Assembly: GCA_019359445.1 (NCBI GenBank)
Contig: JAHHHJ010000009.1
Span: 62,001-126,000 of the forward strand
Length of the DNA: 64,000 bases
Reading direction: 5' to 3'
DNA from: Kastovskya adunca ATA6-11-RM4
GTDB taxonomy: Bacteria > Cyanobacteriota > Cyanobacteriia > Cyanobacteriales > Coleofasciculaceae
Shown: one piece after another, positions 8,765-18,113 of the stretch
Layout of the letters: each line of letters opens with the position of its first letter
Position numbering within the stretch: position 1 is the first letter of the stretch
Made by a program: the position numbers and the translations under genes
The notes under the pieces: generated by a model
Told to the model about the DNA's origin: nothing
The model's input: only the letters and a program-made list of their open reading frames with translations
Database searches by the model: none

Positions 8765-9775
8765 TTACTGCCAATTTTGAGCCATGATTTCTGCTAGATC
8801 GACAACCCGCTGAGAGTAACCCCACTCGTTGTCATACCAAGCAATAACTTTCACCATGTCGCCGCCCATCACCATCGTCAGGCTACCATCAACGATAGAA
8901 GAAGCATCGTGACCTCTGTAGTCAGAAGAAACGAGTTCTAAGTCGCTATATTCCAAAATACCTTTGAGTTCGCCTTCAGCCGCTTCTCTCAAGACTTGGT
9001 TGACTTGTTCGACGAGGGTAGTCTTCTCGACTTGAACCACCAAATCAACGACAGATACGTTGGGGGTGGGTACCCGCAAGGCGATACCATTTAGCTTGCC
9101 TTTCAGGTCGGGGATAACGAGAGCAACCGCTTGAGCTGCACCGGTGGAGGTCGGAACAATGTTCATTGCCGCCGCCCGGGCCCGACGCAGGTCACGGTGA
9201 CTGGCATCCAAGAGACGCTGGTCGCCCGTGTAGCTGTGGGTGGTGGTCATCGTTCCTTTGATAATATTGAATTTCTCATTCAATACTTTGGCAAAGGGAG
9301 CCAGACAGTTGGTGGTACAGCTGGCATTACTAACAATGTCATGCTTGTTGTGGTCGTATTGTTTATGGTTCACGCCCATAACAAAGGTGGCAATGTCTCC
9401 TTTGGCAGGAGCAGTAATCATTACTTTTTTGGCACCCGCTGCTATGTGCTTACCAGCTCCGTCTCTATCGCGGAAGACACCAGTGGCTTCAATCACCAAG
9501 TCAACGCCCCAAGAGTCCCAGGGCAAGTTCAGCGGGTTGCGATCCGATACACATTTGATAGTTTTACCGTTAACAATCAGTGAGTTGTCATCTGCACCGA
9601 TATCGGCATTCAGCTTGCCCAACATTGAATCGTATTTCAATAGATGAGCGTTGGTTGCAGGGTCAGAAGTGTCATTGATCCCTACGATATCTAATTGACT
9701 GTTTTCTCTGGTCAGCCAGCATCTCATGAAGTTGCGTCCGATGCGGCCGAACCCGTTGATCGCTACTCTAATCAC
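8765..9775 (-). CDS. gap2: Glyceraldehyde-3-phosphate dehydrogenase, Gap2 (Calvin-cycle type)
   Basis: 336 residues beginning with the NAD(P)-binding [20 protein letters not shown]. The catalytic cysteine lies in [12 protein letters not shown]. Further signatures are [24 protein letters not shown] and [15 protein letters not shown] at the C-terminus. Overall wording matches the plastid-like Gap2 isoform of cyanobacteria, which uses NADPH or NADH to reduce 1,3-bisphosphoglycerate in the Calvin cycle and works in gluconeogenesis. It has its own terminator. No linked pgk or CP12 is in view. Confidence 0.96.
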   Translation of the reverse strand: MIRVAINGFGRIGRNFMRCWLTRENSQLDIVGINDTSDPATNAHLLKYDSMLGKLNADIGADDNSLIVNGKTIKCVSDRNPLNLPWDSWGVDLVIEATGVFRDRDGAGKHIAAGAKKVMITAPAKGDIATFVMGVNHKQYDHNKHDIVSNASCTTNCLAPFAKVLNEKFNIIKGTMTTTHSYTGDQRLLDASHRDLRRARAAAMNIVPTSTGAAQAVALVIPDLKGKLNGIALRVPTPNVSVVDLVVQVEKTTLVEQVNQVLREAAEGELKGILEYSDLELVSSDYRGHDASSIVDGSLTMVMGGDMVKVIAWYDNEWGYSQRVVDLAEIMAQNWQ

Positions 9776-9878
9776 TGCGTCTTGCCCTCTGTTTTCAGCT
9801 CAGTAAACTCTTCATAATGACCCCAATCATATCGTAAAGACTGCTCATTTCTACCCAGTGATTTGCACTAACCTCTTC

Positions 9879-9925
9879 AAAAAGATTGAGGGGAGCGGGG
9901 AATAAACAGTCATTCAAGCCCCTCA
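9879..9925 (-). terminator. Possible terminator overlapping the nadD stop codon
   Basis: TGAGGGG (9888-9894 region) and CCCCTCA (9919-9925) can form a stem with a long loop. On the minus strand the stem is followed by ATCTTTTT. The long loop and short stem make this only a weak candidate. Confidence 0.3.
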
Positions 9926-10633
9926 GCAGTTATAAAGGTGGCAAGCAAGAATGTAGTCTCGAACCGTTTCGGGGACTAGGTGGCGAATTGATTTACCGTC
10001 ACGGCAGCGGGAGCGAATTAGGCTAGATGAAATTTCCACCGGGTGCATTTTCAGCAACTGCCAGCGTAGGGGGATGTTTTGGGTGGCTAGCTGCTGGGCG
10101 ATTTGGTGGCATTGAGCGTCCTGAGTTGGAGAGGTAAGTGTGTGTAGGTGAAGCCGCTGACGTTGGATTTGTTCTTTGATCGCTTGCTGCCATTTTTGAT
10201 CATCTTGCTGGGATGACATCGTTGTGGTGGTGAGGCGAGGGGCGACTAACCATTCACAGGCGGGGACGAGGCGATCGCGCTGATACCAGCGAGGCAATGT
10301 CTGAAAAGCATCAAACCCAATAATCCAATACCAATGGCGATCGCTAAACTTCTCCTGGAGGTCTAGCAGCGTCTCTATAGCATAATCAGGCTGGTTTTGG
10401 TGGGCGTTAGTCGGTGCAAGCACAAAGGCGCTTTGGGAGGCAATAGCACGAGAGAGCATTGCCTGACGCTGCTCAAAACGCTGCTCAGACGGCAATGATT
10501 TGTGGGGAGGATGGCGAGTTGGCACCCAAATCACTTGCTCTAGCTCTGCCTGAATCAAGGCAGTTTCCGCCATCAACAAATGTCCCCAGTGAATCGGATC
10601 GAAGGTGCCTCCGAAAATTGCCACATTCTGCAT
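9923..10633 (-). CDS. nadD: Nicotinate (nicotinamide) nucleotide adenylyltransferase
   Basis: Makes deamido-NAD from nicotinate mononucleotide and ATP. The N-terminal GGTFDPIHWGHLLMAE (residues 8-23) is the nucleotidyltransferase motif with the H-x-G-H pair, and ISSSLIRSR near residue 205 is the second ATP-binding signature. The 236 residues are slightly longer than many NadD proteins because of a Gln-rich insertion (QDDQKWQQAIKEQIQRQR). The gene is upstream of gap2 on the same strand, with a 147-bp gap. Confidence 0.88.
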   Translation of the reverse strand: MQNVAIFGGTFDPIHWGHLLMAETALIQAELEQVIWVPTRHPPHKSLPSEQRFEQRQAMLSRAIASQSAFVLAPTNAHQNQPDYAIETLLDLQEKFSDRHWYWIIGFDAFQTLPRWYQRDRLVPACEWLVAPRLTTTTMSSQQDDQKWQQAIKEQIQRQRLHLHTLTSPTQDAQCHQIAQQLATQNIPLRWQLLKMHPVEISSSLIRSRCRDGKSIRHLVPETVRDYILACHLYNC

Positions 10634-10762
10634 TTTAGGGACTAGGGGCTGGAGATTAAAAAGCGGGAGTTGGGGATGGGATCACTCTCTAGAGATTTCT
10701 GGTATTCTCAAAAGCCAGTAGGTACCTAATAATTTTATTTCTGGCAACCCAAAGTTAGCTCA

Positions 10763-12367
10763 ATGGCGATCGCAATTGATTTTGGCACAAGCAATACGGT
10801 AATTACTCGCTGGAATTTAGCAACCCAGCAGTCGGAAACACTACGCTTACCAGGGCTTTCTCAGCAACTGAGTCAAAATCCACCGCTGATTCCCAGTTTG
10901 CTCTACGTCGAAGATGCGAGTCAGGGTAAGGTGGTAGTTGGGCAAGCGGTGCGCGATCGCGGTTTGGATTTAACGTCTGAGCCACGATTCTTCCGTAGCT
11001 TCAAGCGGGGGATTGGTGCCGATATTCAGGGCTTTTTACCTGAACTTGATGGCACGATTGTCACCTTTGAGCAAGTGGGAAAATGGTTTCTCACGAGTTT
11101 AATTGAGCAGCTCAACAGCAATACCGCCAACGCTAGCGATTCACTAGTGTTAACGGTTCCCGTTGATAGCTTTGAAACCTACCGCCATTGGTTGACTGAT
11201 GTATGTAAATCCTTACCTGTTGAACAGGTGCGGATAGTTGATGAACCGACAGCCGCTGCTTTGGGCTATGGCATTGTTGAGGGGGAAACGTTACTGGTGG
11301 TTGACTTCGGCGGTGGAACGCTGGATTTGTCGCTGGTGAGATTAGACAATCTAGACTTAGACGCGGGTAACAAGCCGATGGGCTTTATCCTCAAATGGGG
11401 CGAGAAGCTACTCGGTGAAAGTTCTAAGCAAAAGGTGAAGACGGCTCGCGTGTTGGCAAAATCTGGGCAAAATTTGGGAGGCTCGGATATTGATCACTGG
11501 TTAGTTGATTACTTTGCCGAAACTCAAGCCATAATGCGATCGCCACTGACAATCCAACTTGCCGAACGGCTCAAAATTCAGTTGTCCTTGCAAGCTGAAG
11601 CCCAAGAAGCCTACTTTAATGACGAGACCTTTGAGAGTTACGAGCTAAAACTGACTCGCGATCGCTTTGAGACTATCCTCAGAGGACATCAGTTCTTTGA
11701 CAATCTTGATGAATCGATGACCCAGGTGTTGCAGCAAGCACGGCGACAGGGAATTGAGCGAGAAGATATTGATGCGGTGTTGTTGGTGGGTGGTACGGTA
11801 CAAATTCCCGCTGTTCAAAACTGGGTACAACAATACTTTGAGGCGGATAAAATTCGTTCACAAAAACCCTTTGAAGCGATCGCCCAAGGCGCACTACAAC
11901 TGGCTCAAGGAATTGAAGTTCAGGATTTCCTCTACCACAGCTACGGCATCCGCTATTGGGATAAGCGGCAAAAATGCCACAACTGGCACGCTCTAATTAA
12001 ATCTGGGCAACCTTACCCGATGAGCGATGGGGTGGAACTCTTCTTAGGAGCATCTGTGGAAAACCAACCCAGCATTGAGCTGATTATCGGGGAATTAGGC
12101 GCAGATACAGGCGGTACGGAAGTTTATTTTGATGGCGATCGCTTAGTGACTCGCAACCTCAGTGGTGGTCAAAGCGCCGTTAAACCCCTCAATGACCGTG
12201 ATGGTGCCAAAACCATCGCCACACTAAACCCACCCGGATTCCCTGGTAGCGATCGCATTAAGCTCCTGTTCTGGGTCGATGCTCAATGCTCCTTACGCAT
12301 CACGGTTGAAGATTTACTGACCAATCAAACCTTAGTGCAAAATCAGATTGTGGCTCAGTTGAGCTAG
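10763..12367 (+). CDS. Hsp70-family protein, short atypical DnaK-like
   Basis: 534 residues with an actin-like ATPase core. The phosphate-1 motif is IAIDFGTSNTVI (3-14), the connect-1 region is VRIVDEPTAAALGYG, phosphate 2 is LLVVDFGGGTLDLSLV and the adenosine motif is AVLLVGGTVQIPAV. The substrate-binding half is shorter than in DnaK, without the EEVD-type tail or a clear lid. Such proteins are common in cyanobacteria in addition to true DnaK paralogues. The client is unknown. The start MAIAIDFGTS is unambiguous. It is convergent with the L,D-transpeptidase gene. Confidence 0.88.
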   Translation: MAIAIDFGTSNTVITRWNLATQQSETLRLPGLSQQLSQNPPLIPSLLYVEDASQGKVVVGQAVRDRGLDLTSEPRFFRSFKRGIGADIQGFLPELDGTIVTFEQVGKWFLTSLIEQLNSNTANASDSLVLTVPVDSFETYRHWLTDVCKSLPVEQVRIVDEPTAAALGYGIVEGETLLVVDFGGGTLDLSLVRLDNLDLDAGNKPMGFILKWGEKLLGESSKQKVKTARVLAKSGQNLGGSDIDHWLVDYFAETQAIMRSPLTIQLAERLKIQLSLQAEAQEAYFNDETFESYELKLTRDRFETILRGHQFFDNLDESMTQVLQQARRQGIEREDIDAVLLVGGTVQIPAVQNWVQQYFEADKIRSQKPFEAIAQGALQLAQGIEVQDFLYHSYGIRYWDKRQKCHNWHALIKSGQPYPMSDGVELFLGASVENQPSIELIIGELGADTGGTEVYFDGDRLVTRNLSGGQSAVKPLNDRDGAKTIATLNPPGFPGSDRIKLLFWVDAQCSLRITVEDLLTNQTLVQNQIVAQLS

Positions 12368-12382
12368 CTAAAACATCAATTC

Positions 12383-12895
12383 TTATTTATGAATCACCAC
12401 AGGCGTTCCGACTGAAGCCCAGTTGAACAACCAAGCCGCATGATTGGGGGCGACATTTACGCAGCCGTGACTCATGGGTGTACCAAACTGACTGTGCCAG
12501 TATGCCCCATGAATGGCGTAACCGCGATGGTAGTACATTGTGTGAGGTACATCGGGGACATCATAACCAGGCCCCCGCATCCGGTTGGTGCGATGCTTTG
12601 ATTGAACCGTGAAAGTGCCAGGGCGTGTGGGAGTGCCGTTTTTGCCTGTAGACACAACGACCGCATAAATGGGGCTACCACCTTCCCAAGCAATCAAGCG
12701 CTGCTTTGAGATATCAACTTGAATCCAGCGGTCTTGGGAGTTTTGCAGCGTCACCATTTTCTGAGCGATTTGATCGCCCAGAGAACTGGCTAGAGAAGAT
12801 AAGGATAAGCTTCCTACAGAGATCGCAGCTAAGGCAACACTTACCAGTTGGGTTTTGTAATGCCGTAGCGGTTTGGTAGAAATGAGGCGTTTCAT
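12383..12895 (-). CDS. L,D-transpeptidase (YkuD domain), exported
   Basis: 170 residues with an N-terminal hydrophobic signal or anchor segment ([20 protein letters not shown]). The YkuD catalytic domain starts at [17 protein letters not shown]. It contains the [20 protein letters not shown] signature with the catalytic Cys in SHGCVN. It probably makes 3-3 peptidoglycan cross-links or attaches proteins in the periplasm. Only the catalytic domain is present; there is no LysM or peptidoglycan-binding module. Confidence 0.9.
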   Translation of the reverse strand: MKRLISTKPLRHYKTQLVSVALAAISVGSLSLSSLASSLGDQIAQKMVTLQNSQDRWIQVDISKQRLIAWEGGSPIYAVVVSTGKNGTPTRPGTFTVQSKHRTNRMRGPGYDVPDVPHTMYYHRGYAIHGAYWHSQFGTPMSHGCVNVAPNHAAWLFNWASVGTPVVIHK

Positions 12896-13050
12896 GGGTT
12901 TATTTTCTCCCCAAAAAAGTTTTCATAGCTTTTGGACTGAAAACCTCTCTTTAGCTCTGAGAATCTTTTAATTTTTAGAGTTTATAACACCAGCGTACCT
13001 CCTGAGAAATACTTTCTCGTTCTCGCTAAAGATAGCTGTTTTTTGGGAAA

Positions 13051-13205
13051 GGATGGAGTAGGGAAGAAAGGATGAAGTATGAAGGGTGAAGTATGAAGGG
13101 TGAAGTATGAAGGGTGAAGTATGAAAGGTGAAGTATGAAGGGTGAGTGTAGTTATCCCCTGCTCCCCTGCACCCCATCTCCCCTGCTCCTCAGCTCTCCT
13201 GCTCC
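13051..13205 (+). repeat. Intergenic tandem-repeat array (modules B then C)
   Basis: About ten GAAGTAT/GAAGGGT heptamers (13070-13145) are followed by a C-rich CCCCTGCTCCCCTGCACC-type stretch (about 13155-13205). The array fills most of the 317-bp spacer between the L,D-transpeptidase and eda genes. No gene was seen here. Confidence 0.85.
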
Positions 13206-13212
13206 CCATCCC

Positions 13213-13845
13213 CTAAGTAAGCTTGTGCATCAACGTCTTGGCTCGTTGAGAGATGGCTTCCCAATCTCCGTTGGCGATCGCTGCTTTAGTAAATAGATCG
13301 CCAGAAAGACCAACGGCGATCGCGCCAGCGGATAGAAACTCTGAGGCATTATCTACTGTGACGCCACCTGTGGGAATCAATGGGATTTGACCCAACGGGC
13401 CTTGCAGAGCTTTGATATAACTTGCTCCCCCCACTGCTTGAATCGGAAATACCTTGACGCAACTTGCCCCCGCATTCCAAGCCGTGACAATTTCCGTCGG
13501 AGAAAGGGCTCCAGGGATAATTGGGACTCCCGCCACCGCCGCCGTCGCGATTTGTTTGGGGTCTACGTGAGGAGTAAAAAGAAATTGCGCCCCAACATCA
13601 ATGGCTTGTTGGAGTTGCTCTGAGTTCATGAGCGTACCTGTGCCAATCGTACAGGTAGGCAGTTCTGAGCGTAGTTGTTTAATGAGTTCAGGAGCGCGAT
13701 CGCTATTCCATGTAATCTCAATCAGGCGTATTCCCCCTTTTGCAACCGCGTGAGCCATTTTTAAACCCATTTCTAACTCATAGGTGCGGATAACAGCGAT
13801 TGTCTGCTGTTTTCGCAATAATTCTAGCCATGATTGATGAGACAT
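13213..13845 (-). CDS. eda: 2-keto-3-deoxy-6-phosphogluconate aldolase / 4-hydroxy-2-oxoglutarate aldolase
   Basis: 210 residues, a TIM-barrel class I aldolase. The Schiff-base lysine lies in ASCVKVFPIQAVGG, the acid/base glutamate in RLIEITWNSD, and phosphate-binding glycines in PTGGVTVDN. It splits KDPG to pyruvate and glyceraldehyde 3-phosphate in the Entner-Doudoroff route, but may also act on hydroxyoxoglutarate. No edd is nearby. The stop is directly next to a repeat array. Confidence 0.92.
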   Translation of the reverse strand: MSHQSWLELLRKQQTIAVIRTYELEMGLKMAHAVAKGGIRLIEITWNSDRAPELIKQLRSELPTCTIGTGTLMNSEQLQQAIDVGAQFLFTPHVDPKQIATAAVAGVPIIPGALSPTEIVTAWNAGASCVKVFPIQAVGGASYIKALQGPLGQIPLIPTGGVTVDNASEFLSAGAIAVGLSGDLFTKAAIANGDWEAISQRAKTLMHKLT

Positions 13846-14019
13846 AGTTGAGAGCGATCGCGTTTGAACGTTACTAGAAAACAGCTTCTCAGTTGAGAAA
13901 TCACCTTGTCAAAATATATCTATCTACCAAAGTGAATCAGTCGATAGAAAGATGAGACAAACAAATTAAATTCCTAGCATGATTGCAAGTAGAAGATTAC
14001 TGGAGAAATTATTTAGTTT

Positions 14020-14925
14020 ATGGCTCTTTTAAAAATCAGAGATTACTATCCCAATTACAAAGACGAGATTTTCGGTGGCGATGACATCAAAGGAATGGAT
14101 GTTTATTCCAGCGTTAATAATGACAAAATCGGTACAGTTCATGATGCCCTAGTCGGAGACGATGGTCGTTTCCGTTACTTGGTAGTAGATACTGGATTTT
14201 GGGTCTTTGGTAAAAAAATATTGTTACCTGTGGGTCAGTGCAGAATTGACTACCAACAGAAGCGCGTTTACGCAACCCAACTGTCGAAAGAACAGGCAGA
14301 AAACCTGCCTGAATATCGCGACGATATGACGGTGGACTACGACTACGAAGAAAACGTCCGCAACATCTATCGCGCCCCTGCCGTGGGTGGTAGTGCAATG
14401 GGTACAGCGGCTACTGCTACTCAAGCCAACACTGCGGCTACTGGCTACACTGCAAATCAGGCAAGCTATACAGGTTATGACCGTAATACCTACGACTATG
14501 ACCGTGAGCCTCACCTGTATGACATGAATGAGCAGAATCATCAGACCCTCAAACTATATGAGGAGCGCTTAGTTGCTAACAAGCAGCGCCGCCAAGCTGG
14601 TAATGTCGTAATCGGCAAGCATGTCGAGACAGAAGTAGCTCGGACATCTGTTCCTGTAGAGAAGGAGCGAGTCGTAATTGAGCGTTCTAATCCTACTGGC
14701 GCTCGTAGCGTGGCTCCAGGTGAAGCTGATTTCCGGGAAGGGGAAGTTGCTCGCATGGAAGTGTACGAAGAAACGGCTGATATTCATAAGGAAGCTGTTG
14801 TGCGTGAAGAAGTCAACATCAGAAAAGAAGTTGACCGCGACACCGTTAATGCAGAAGAAACACTGCGTCGCGAAGAGCTAGACGTTGATGTTGATGGCAA
14901 TCCTGTTGTGCGGCGCGATCGGTAA
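14020..14925 (+). CDS. PRC-barrel and DUF2382 (YsnF/AvaK-type) stress protein, copy 1
   Basis: 301 residues. An N-terminal PRC-barrel-like domain (about 20-85: IKGMDVYSSVNNDKIGTVHDALV...RYLVVDTGFW) is followed by a low-complexity Ala/Thr/Tyr linker. A C-terminal DUF2382 domain (about 180-300) is rich in charged residues: LKLYEERLVANKQRRQAG and RTSVPVEKERVVIE. Members are linked to stress or akinete-type states in cyanobacteria, but their biochemistry is unknown. A related protein follows at 15064, separated by a terminator, so the two are probably expressed separately. Confidence 0.85.
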   Translation: MALLKIRDYYPNYKDEIFGGDDIKGMDVYSSVNNDKIGTVHDALVGDDGRFRYLVVDTGFWVFGKKILLPVGQCRIDYQQKRVYATQLSKEQAENLPEYRDDMTVDYDYEENVRNIYRAPAVGGSAMGTAATATQANTAATGYTANQASYTGYDRNTYDYDREPHLYDMNEQNHQTLKLYEERLVANKQRRQAGNVVIGKHVETEVARTSVPVEKERVVIERSNPTGARSVAPGEADFREGEVARMEVYEETADIHKEAVVREEVNIRKEVDRDTVNAEETLRREELDVDVDGNPVVRRDR

Positions 14926-15000
14926 TCTTTGCGATATACCTCGATAAGCTAAGTCTTCAAGAATGCTAAAGCATTGATTGAAGAATGAGCATAACAAGAT

Positions 15001-15036
15001 GGCAGGCAGGGCAGTTTTTGCTCTGCCTGTCCTTTT
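15001..15036 (+). terminator. Rho-independent terminator between the DUF2382 genes
   Basis: GGCAGGCAGGGCAG pairs imperfectly with CTCTGCCTGTCC around a TTTTTG loop, followed by TTTT at 15033-15036. It lies 75 bp beyond copy 1 and just ahead of the ribosome-binding AAAGGAG of copy 2. Confidence 0.7.
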
Positions 15037-15063
15037 AAATCGCTTGTAAAAAGGAGTAAAAAG

Positions 15064-15969
15064 ATGTCGTCTGTAAATGTTAATAAAACAAGCCGAATTA
15101 ATTCACTTTTAGACAAAGTTAGAACGAAACTGCAAGATTTTGAAGTAAAAAATCTGCAAGGTAAAACCCTAGGAACAGTTAGAAGTTTAAGAATCGATCC
15201 CGAACGCCACATTATCCTCATCGTCTCTCCGTTAAACCCGGAAGCAGGCGATGGTCGCTTTCAAGTCAACAGCAAGCATATCCAGAAAGTCGATCCGATG
15301 GCTCGTTCTTTGTTCATAGACACTGAGCGAGCAGATATTGAATACCTGCAACCACAAAACACTCCTGAAATCCAGTCAGCAAGTACATCAACACAGACAA
15401 TGACTCCCCCAACCCATTCTGAAGGCTCAGATTCACTACTTTCTCCCGAAACACCTGCTCCAAACAATGACTTACTGGAGGGAGAAAGCATCAACAACTT
15501 TGAGGACGAAAGTTTATCAGACGAGACAGAGTTGCCGAAAGTTGTAGAAGAAGAAATTATCCGTTTGTTAGAAGAAAAACTGGTTGTGAACCGCAGCAAA
15601 CGGAAAGTCGCCGAAGTTGTGGTGCGAAAAGAAATTGAAACCCGCATGGTAGAAGTCCCGGTGCGACGGGAAAAACTGATTGTCGAACAAATTGGTGACG
15701 ATCCTAAACAACTTGCAGAATTTGATTTAGGTGACGGGGAAATCACAGGGATTGATCTGAATAATCTCCCGAAATCAGAGACACAGACAGAGACTCGACC
15801 AACGGTTAGGGGGGAATTTGTTTCTCCCCAGGCTGTCAGCGACCTCTTAGAAGCGATCGCCACGCAACGAAACCACGGCTGCGCCAAGATCCGGATAGAA
15901 CTCGTACTGTCAGACCCAAAACATCAAGAAACCTATCAACAGATGTTTGACCGCTGCTCTCGCCGATAA
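15064..15969 (+). CDS. PRC-barrel and DUF2382 (YsnF/AvaK-type) stress protein, copy 2
   Basis: 301 residues, the same length as its upstream neighbour but clearly diverged. The N-terminal PRC-like part (about 25-95: VKNLQGKTLGTVRSLRIDPERHIILIV) is followed by a Ser/Thr/Pro-rich acidic linker. The DUF2382 core follows (IIRLLEEKLVVNRSKRKVAEVVVRKEIETRMVEVPVRREKL, described by its positions about 162-205). A C-terminal segment (QAVSDLLEAIATQRNHGCAKIRIEL) is absent from copy 1. A good RBS, AAGGAG, lies at 15050-15055. Confidence 0.82.
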   Translation: MSSVNVNKTSRINSLLDKVRTKLQDFEVKNLQGKTLGTVRSLRIDPERHIILIVSPLNPEAGDGRFQVNSKHIQKVDPMARSLFIDTERADIEYLQPQNTPEIQSASTSTQTMTPPTHSEGSDSLLSPETPAPNNDLLEGESINNFEDESLSDETELPKVVEEEIIRLLEEKLVVNRSKRKVAEVVVRKEIETRMVEVPVRREKLIVEQIGDDPKQLAEFDLGDGEITGIDLNNLPKSETQTETRPTVRGEFVSPQAVSDLLEAIATQRNHGCAKIRIELVLSDPKHQETYQQMFDRCSRR

Positions 15970-15980
15970 AGAGGAGTTTT

Positions 15981-16090
15981 TGGTTGTTAGTTGTTAGTTG
16001 TTAGCCAGCAATTTCCACAGCTCCTCTAATTTTTTTAGGTAAGCATCCAAGGTTTTCCTCCTCCAACAACTAACAACTAACAATCAACAA
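15981..16090. repeat. Foldback repeat of TTGTTAG heptamers
   Basis: TTGTTAG heptamers at 15983-16004 are mirrored by CTAACAA heptamers at 16065-16085, with a 60-bp spacer. The transcript could form an imperfect stem of about 20 bp. It fills the spacer after the DUF2382 pair. No coding potential. Confidence 0.75.
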
Positions 16091-16220
16091 TTGTTCCCCC
16101 GGCTCTCTCTACAAGCCCGTGAGACATCACAGGTCTGAACACAATTTGTCTAGATTAGGGGCATTGACCAGCAACTTGTTAGGATCGAAGTAAGTACTTC
16201 TTCCTTGTTTGCAAACCGTT

Positions 16221-16673
16221 ATGTCATCACCCTCAACTCCCTTACCAAATTCTCTTGCTCGGATTGTGGAGCGTTTCCAGCGGCGTAGTAACCCCAAACA
16301 ACGCTACGAGCAGCTTCTCTGGTATGCCAAGCGGCTAAAAGAAATGCCAGAAGCTGATAAAACTCTGGATAATAAGGTTCCCGGTTGCGTGTCCCAAGTC
16401 TTCCTTACTGCTAACTTGGAAGATGGCAAAGTGATCTATCAGGGCGATTCTGATGCTCAGTTAGTCAAAGGGTTAGTCGCCCTATTAATTGAAGGACTTA
16501 GTGGTTTGACCCCAGAGGAAATCATCCAAGTCCCTCCTGATTTTATTCAGGAAACGGGTTTAAACGTCAGCCTCACTCCCTCCCGTGCCAACGGCTTTTA
16601 TAACATTTTTCAGACTATGAAAAACAAGGCACTGGGTTATCAGTTGGGAACCTCTTCTCAAGCTCTCAGTTGA
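16221..16673 (+). CDS. sufE: SufE-family cysteine desulfurase sulfur acceptor
   Basis: 150 residues from the ATG at 16221; a TTG at 16209 is in frame but less likely. SufE accepts persulfide sulfur from SufS for Fe-S cluster assembly. The acceptor cysteine is in KVPGCVSQVFL (about residue 57). The segments YQGDSDAQLVKGLVALLIEGLSGLTPEEI and GLNVSLTPSRANGFYNIF match the family. No suf operon is adjacent. Confidence 0.93.
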   Translation: MSSPSTPLPNSLARIVERFQRRSNPKQRYEQLLWYAKRLKEMPEADKTLDNKVPGCVSQVFLTANLEDGKVIYQGDSDAQLVKGLVALLIEGLSGLTPEEIIQVPPDFIQETGLNVSLTPSRANGFYNIFQTMKNKALGYQLGTSSQALS

Positions 16674-16857
16674 AACTAAGGCTGAGTTAGTGAGTCAACC
16701 ATCAATTGGATCTTGAAAGACCACTAAGTAGGACATGTAAATATTATTGGTTTGTAGTGAGGGCTAAATTCTCAAAATAGGGTCTAAGCTCTGACTACGA
16801 AACAATCTTAAAAGTTTTACATGACAACACAAAGTTTGATTTATTTTCGCCTACTTA

Positions 16858-17871
16858 ATGAGAGCAATGAGCAATTTTAGCTTAAAAGCCCAGCCGGAAC
16901 GAGTGGCGATCCCTAAGCAGAGAATGCCCGTCATCGTAATTGCTGGCTTTTTGGGCAGCGGTAAAACGACGCTGCTCAACCACATTCTACAAAACCGCTC
17001 TGGTTTGAAAGTAGCGGTTTTGGTGAATGAATTTGGCGAGATAAATATTGATAGTCAACTATTAGTCTCTGTTGACGAAGACATGATGCAGCTCAGTAAT
17101 GGCTGCATTTGTTGCACGATTAATGCTGGATTAGTTGAGGCGATCTACAACGTACTGGAACGTAGAGAGTGCGTTGACTATCTGGTGATTGAAACGACAG
17201 GAGTTGCTGACCCACTCCCAATTATCACAACATTTTTGGGAACAAGATTGCGAGATTTGATCCGGCTAGATTCAATTTTGACAGTAGTGGATGCCCAGAC
17301 TTTCACACCCAGCCATTTTGATAGTGATGCCGCTTTCAATCAAATTGCTTATGGCGATGTCATTTTGCTCAATAAAATGGATTTGGCTTCCCCAACTCAA
17401 GTTAATGAACTAGAAGCCTATATCTGTAGTATTAAGCCTGGAGCAAGAATTTTGCCAACAGAATATGGCAGAGTTCCTCTCCCTTTAATTCTCGATGTGG
17501 GGCGCGATGAGTCAGCTCCTGAGAAATTGAGCGATCGCCTTCCCCATAACTCTCACCACCACGAGCCTTCAGAACACCTTGCCAATGATGGGTTTGTTTC
17601 CGTTTCCTTTCAAAGCGATCGCCCCTTGATCTTAGAAAAATTTCAAGCCTTCACCGATTGCCTTCCTGAAGAAGTTTTTCGCGCCAAAGGGGTTCTGTGG
17701 TTCCGCGAAAGTCGCTTGCGCCATATCTTTCAACTGAGCGGTAAACGCTGCGAATTTAAAACCGATTCCTGGCAACAAAAACCTAGCAACCAACTCGTTC
17801 TCATCGGACGCCATCTCAACGCGTCCCAACTGCAAGAGCAATTAGAGAACTGTTTAGAACCCGTTAGCTAA
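16858..17871 (+). CDS. COG0523 (CobW/ZNG-family) metal-chaperone GTPase
   Basis: 337 residues. Walker A is GFLGSGKTT (30-38), the metal-binding CxCC motif is NGCICCTI (about 82-87), Walker B-like ETTGVAD and the guanine-specific NKMD follow. A His-rich loop (HNSHHHEPSEH) separates the GTPase and C-terminal domains. Family members deliver zinc or cobalt to client enzymes. With a Fur regulator and a CxCxxC secreted protein nearby, zinc homeostasis is plausible, but the metal is not shown. ATG at 16867 is an alternative start. Confidence 0.9.
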   Translation: MRAMSNFSLKAQPERVAIPKQRMPVIVIAGFLGSGKTTLLNHILQNRSGLKVAVLVNEFGEINIDSQLLVSVDEDMMQLSNGCICCTINAGLVEAIYNVLERRECVDYLVIETTGVADPLPIITTFLGTRLRDLIRLDSILTVVDAQTFTPSHFDSDAAFNQIAYGDVILLNKMDLASPTQVNELEAYICSIKPGARILPTEYGRVPLPLILDVGRDESAPEKLSDRLPHNSHHHEPSEHLANDGFVSVSFQSDRPLILEKFQAFTDCLPEEVFRAKGVLWFRESRLRHIFQLSGKRCEFKTDSWQQKPSNQLVLIGRHLNASQLQEQLENCLEPVS

Positions 17872-18028
17872 CATAAGATTGGCTCCTAGCGATTGGAGAC
17901 AAAGAAACCATTCCAGAAACGCAGTAACGCCCCTACCCATTGGGTTCAATAATTTGCGTAAATCATGCATTCATCGGGAAAACTGAGGATTACCACAGAC
18001 TTTCCATAGCAATTTCACCCCCTCCTCC

Positions 18029-18042
18029 TGGGAACACTAAAT
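18029..18042 (+). promoter_or_regulatory. Shared upstream motif TGGGAACACTAAAT (copy 1)
   Basis: The same 14 bases recur at 18575-18588 and, with changes, at 62443-62456. Each copy is 50-90 bp upstream of a start codon. Meaning unknown; it may be part of a promoter, an operator or a repeat. Confidence 0.35.
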
Positions 18043-18113
18043 AAGAGTCAGATGCTGGTTTTGTATCTGCCTTAGTTTCAACCACCTTGCAAGTCAATCA
18101 GGAGACGGCGGCG

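Noticed and set aside
9131-9647. Two overlapping plus-strand frames of 150 and 135 codons within gap2
   Set aside because: They run opposite to a strongly conserved enzyme gene and reflect its codon bias.
15261-15887. 208-codon minus-strand frame opposite the second DUF2382 gene
   Set aside because: Ser/Arg-rich antisense shadow of a clear plus-strand gene.
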